Positions 33,082 through 33,293 of a stretch of 33,293 nt of DNA are shown piece by piece. The position numbers and the translations under genes were made by a program. The notes under the pieces were generated by a model. That model searched no databases and had not been told where the DNA came from. It worked only from the letters and a program-made list of their open reading frames with translations. Positions within the stretch are counted from its first letter, which is position 1. Each line of letters begins with the position of its first letter. Source of the stretch: Halomonas campaniensis (GTDB lineage: Bacteria > Pseudomonadota > Gammaproteobacteria > Pseudomonadales > Halomonadaceae); contig NZ_JPUA01000043.1 in NCBI RefSeq assembly GCF_002211105.1, positions 202,912 to 236,204 on the forward strand, written 5' to 3'.

Positions 33082-33293
33082 ATGGATTACCACCACTACC
33101 GCAAAACCCTTGCGGAAACGCTCGCCCAAAGTGAGCTGCCTTTTCCCGCTGCCGAATACCAAGCGCGCCTGGATAAGGTGCGCCATGCCATGGCACGGGG
33201 CGAACTGGATGCGCTGCTGCTGACCGACCCCGCCGATATTAACTACCTCACTGGCTACCACACCTTTGAAGTCTCGGTGCACGCCTGTTTGAT
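33082..33293 (+). CDS. Creatinase/M24-family peptidase or hydrolase, 5' part
   Basis: The first 70 codons of a gene cut by the right edge. It starts at an ATG with GGAGG 5 nt upstream. LPFPAAEYQARLDKVRHAMARGELDALLLTDPADINYLTGYHTFEVSVHACL is the N-terminal creatinase/prolidase domain of the M24 family, whose members include Xaa-Pro peptidases, creatinase and ectoine hydrolase DoeA. The metal site lies in the unseen C-terminal part, so the substrate cannot be told. Divergent from puuB across 300 bp that include the puuB operator and a CCCCT/AGGGG hairpin near 33007; no other gene is seen there. Confidence 0.8.
   Translation, partial: MDYHHYRKTLAETLAQSELPFPAAEYQARLDKVRHAMARGELDALLLTDPADINYLTGYHTFEVSVHACL

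Noticed and set aside
1..33293. CRISPR array, rRNA or tRNA genes
   Set aside because: No regularly spaced repeats beyond two-copy ones and no recognisable RNA gene on either strand.

Overview
The window looks like chromosomal DNA of a moderately GC-rich gammaproteobacterium. The men, frd, gab and puu proteins match the E. coli and Pseudomonas families closely, and the overall style suggests a Halomonas-like (Halomonadaceae) organism; that taxon is an inference from remembered protein similarity, not from a marker gene.

Region 1 (1-11.5 kb) is an anaerobic-respiration block. It holds menB, frdDCBA (quinol:fumarate reductase), a divergent DASS-family anion/dicarboxylate transporter, the doxX-menF-menD-menH operon and divergent menA. 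The genes would make a naphthoquinone and use it to reduce fumarate, with the transporter as a candidate fumarate/succinate carrier. Fnr/Anr-type boxes lie in both divergent promoter regions: a perfect one at 4434 and a one-mismatch one at 10482. menC and menE are not in the window and may lie beyond the left edge.

Region 2 (11.5-16 kb) has an ABM-domain protein, a photolyase/cryptochrome-family gene and a 2.4-kb AT-rich island. The island carries three overlapping minus-strand genes: a 67-residue peptide, an MvdD-like (graspetide-type) ATP-grasp ligase and a 3-TM membrane protein with a motif like that of some phage-defence membrane effectors. A 46-bp imperfect direct repeat flanks it. One copy is the 3' end of the photolyase gene; the other is a displaced remnant of that same gene tail beside gabT. 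This is the best candidate for an undescribed system in the window.

Region 3 (16-23.5 kb) is a GABA-use module: gabT, gabD and an APC permease in one operon, with a divergent MocR/GabR-type regulator and repeat-rich operator DNA between them. A predicted lytic-transglycosylase-like lipoprotein and a TauE/SafE-family exporter follow.

Region 4 (23.5-33.3 kb) is a putrescine-catabolism module: a PuuR-like regulator, an NhaC-family antiporter, puuC, a spuC-type aminotransferase, puuD, divergent puuA and convergent puuB. It has both the gamma-glutamyl route and the direct transamination route, both leading to GABA and so into gabT/gabD. The right edge cuts the start of a creatinase/M24-family gene.
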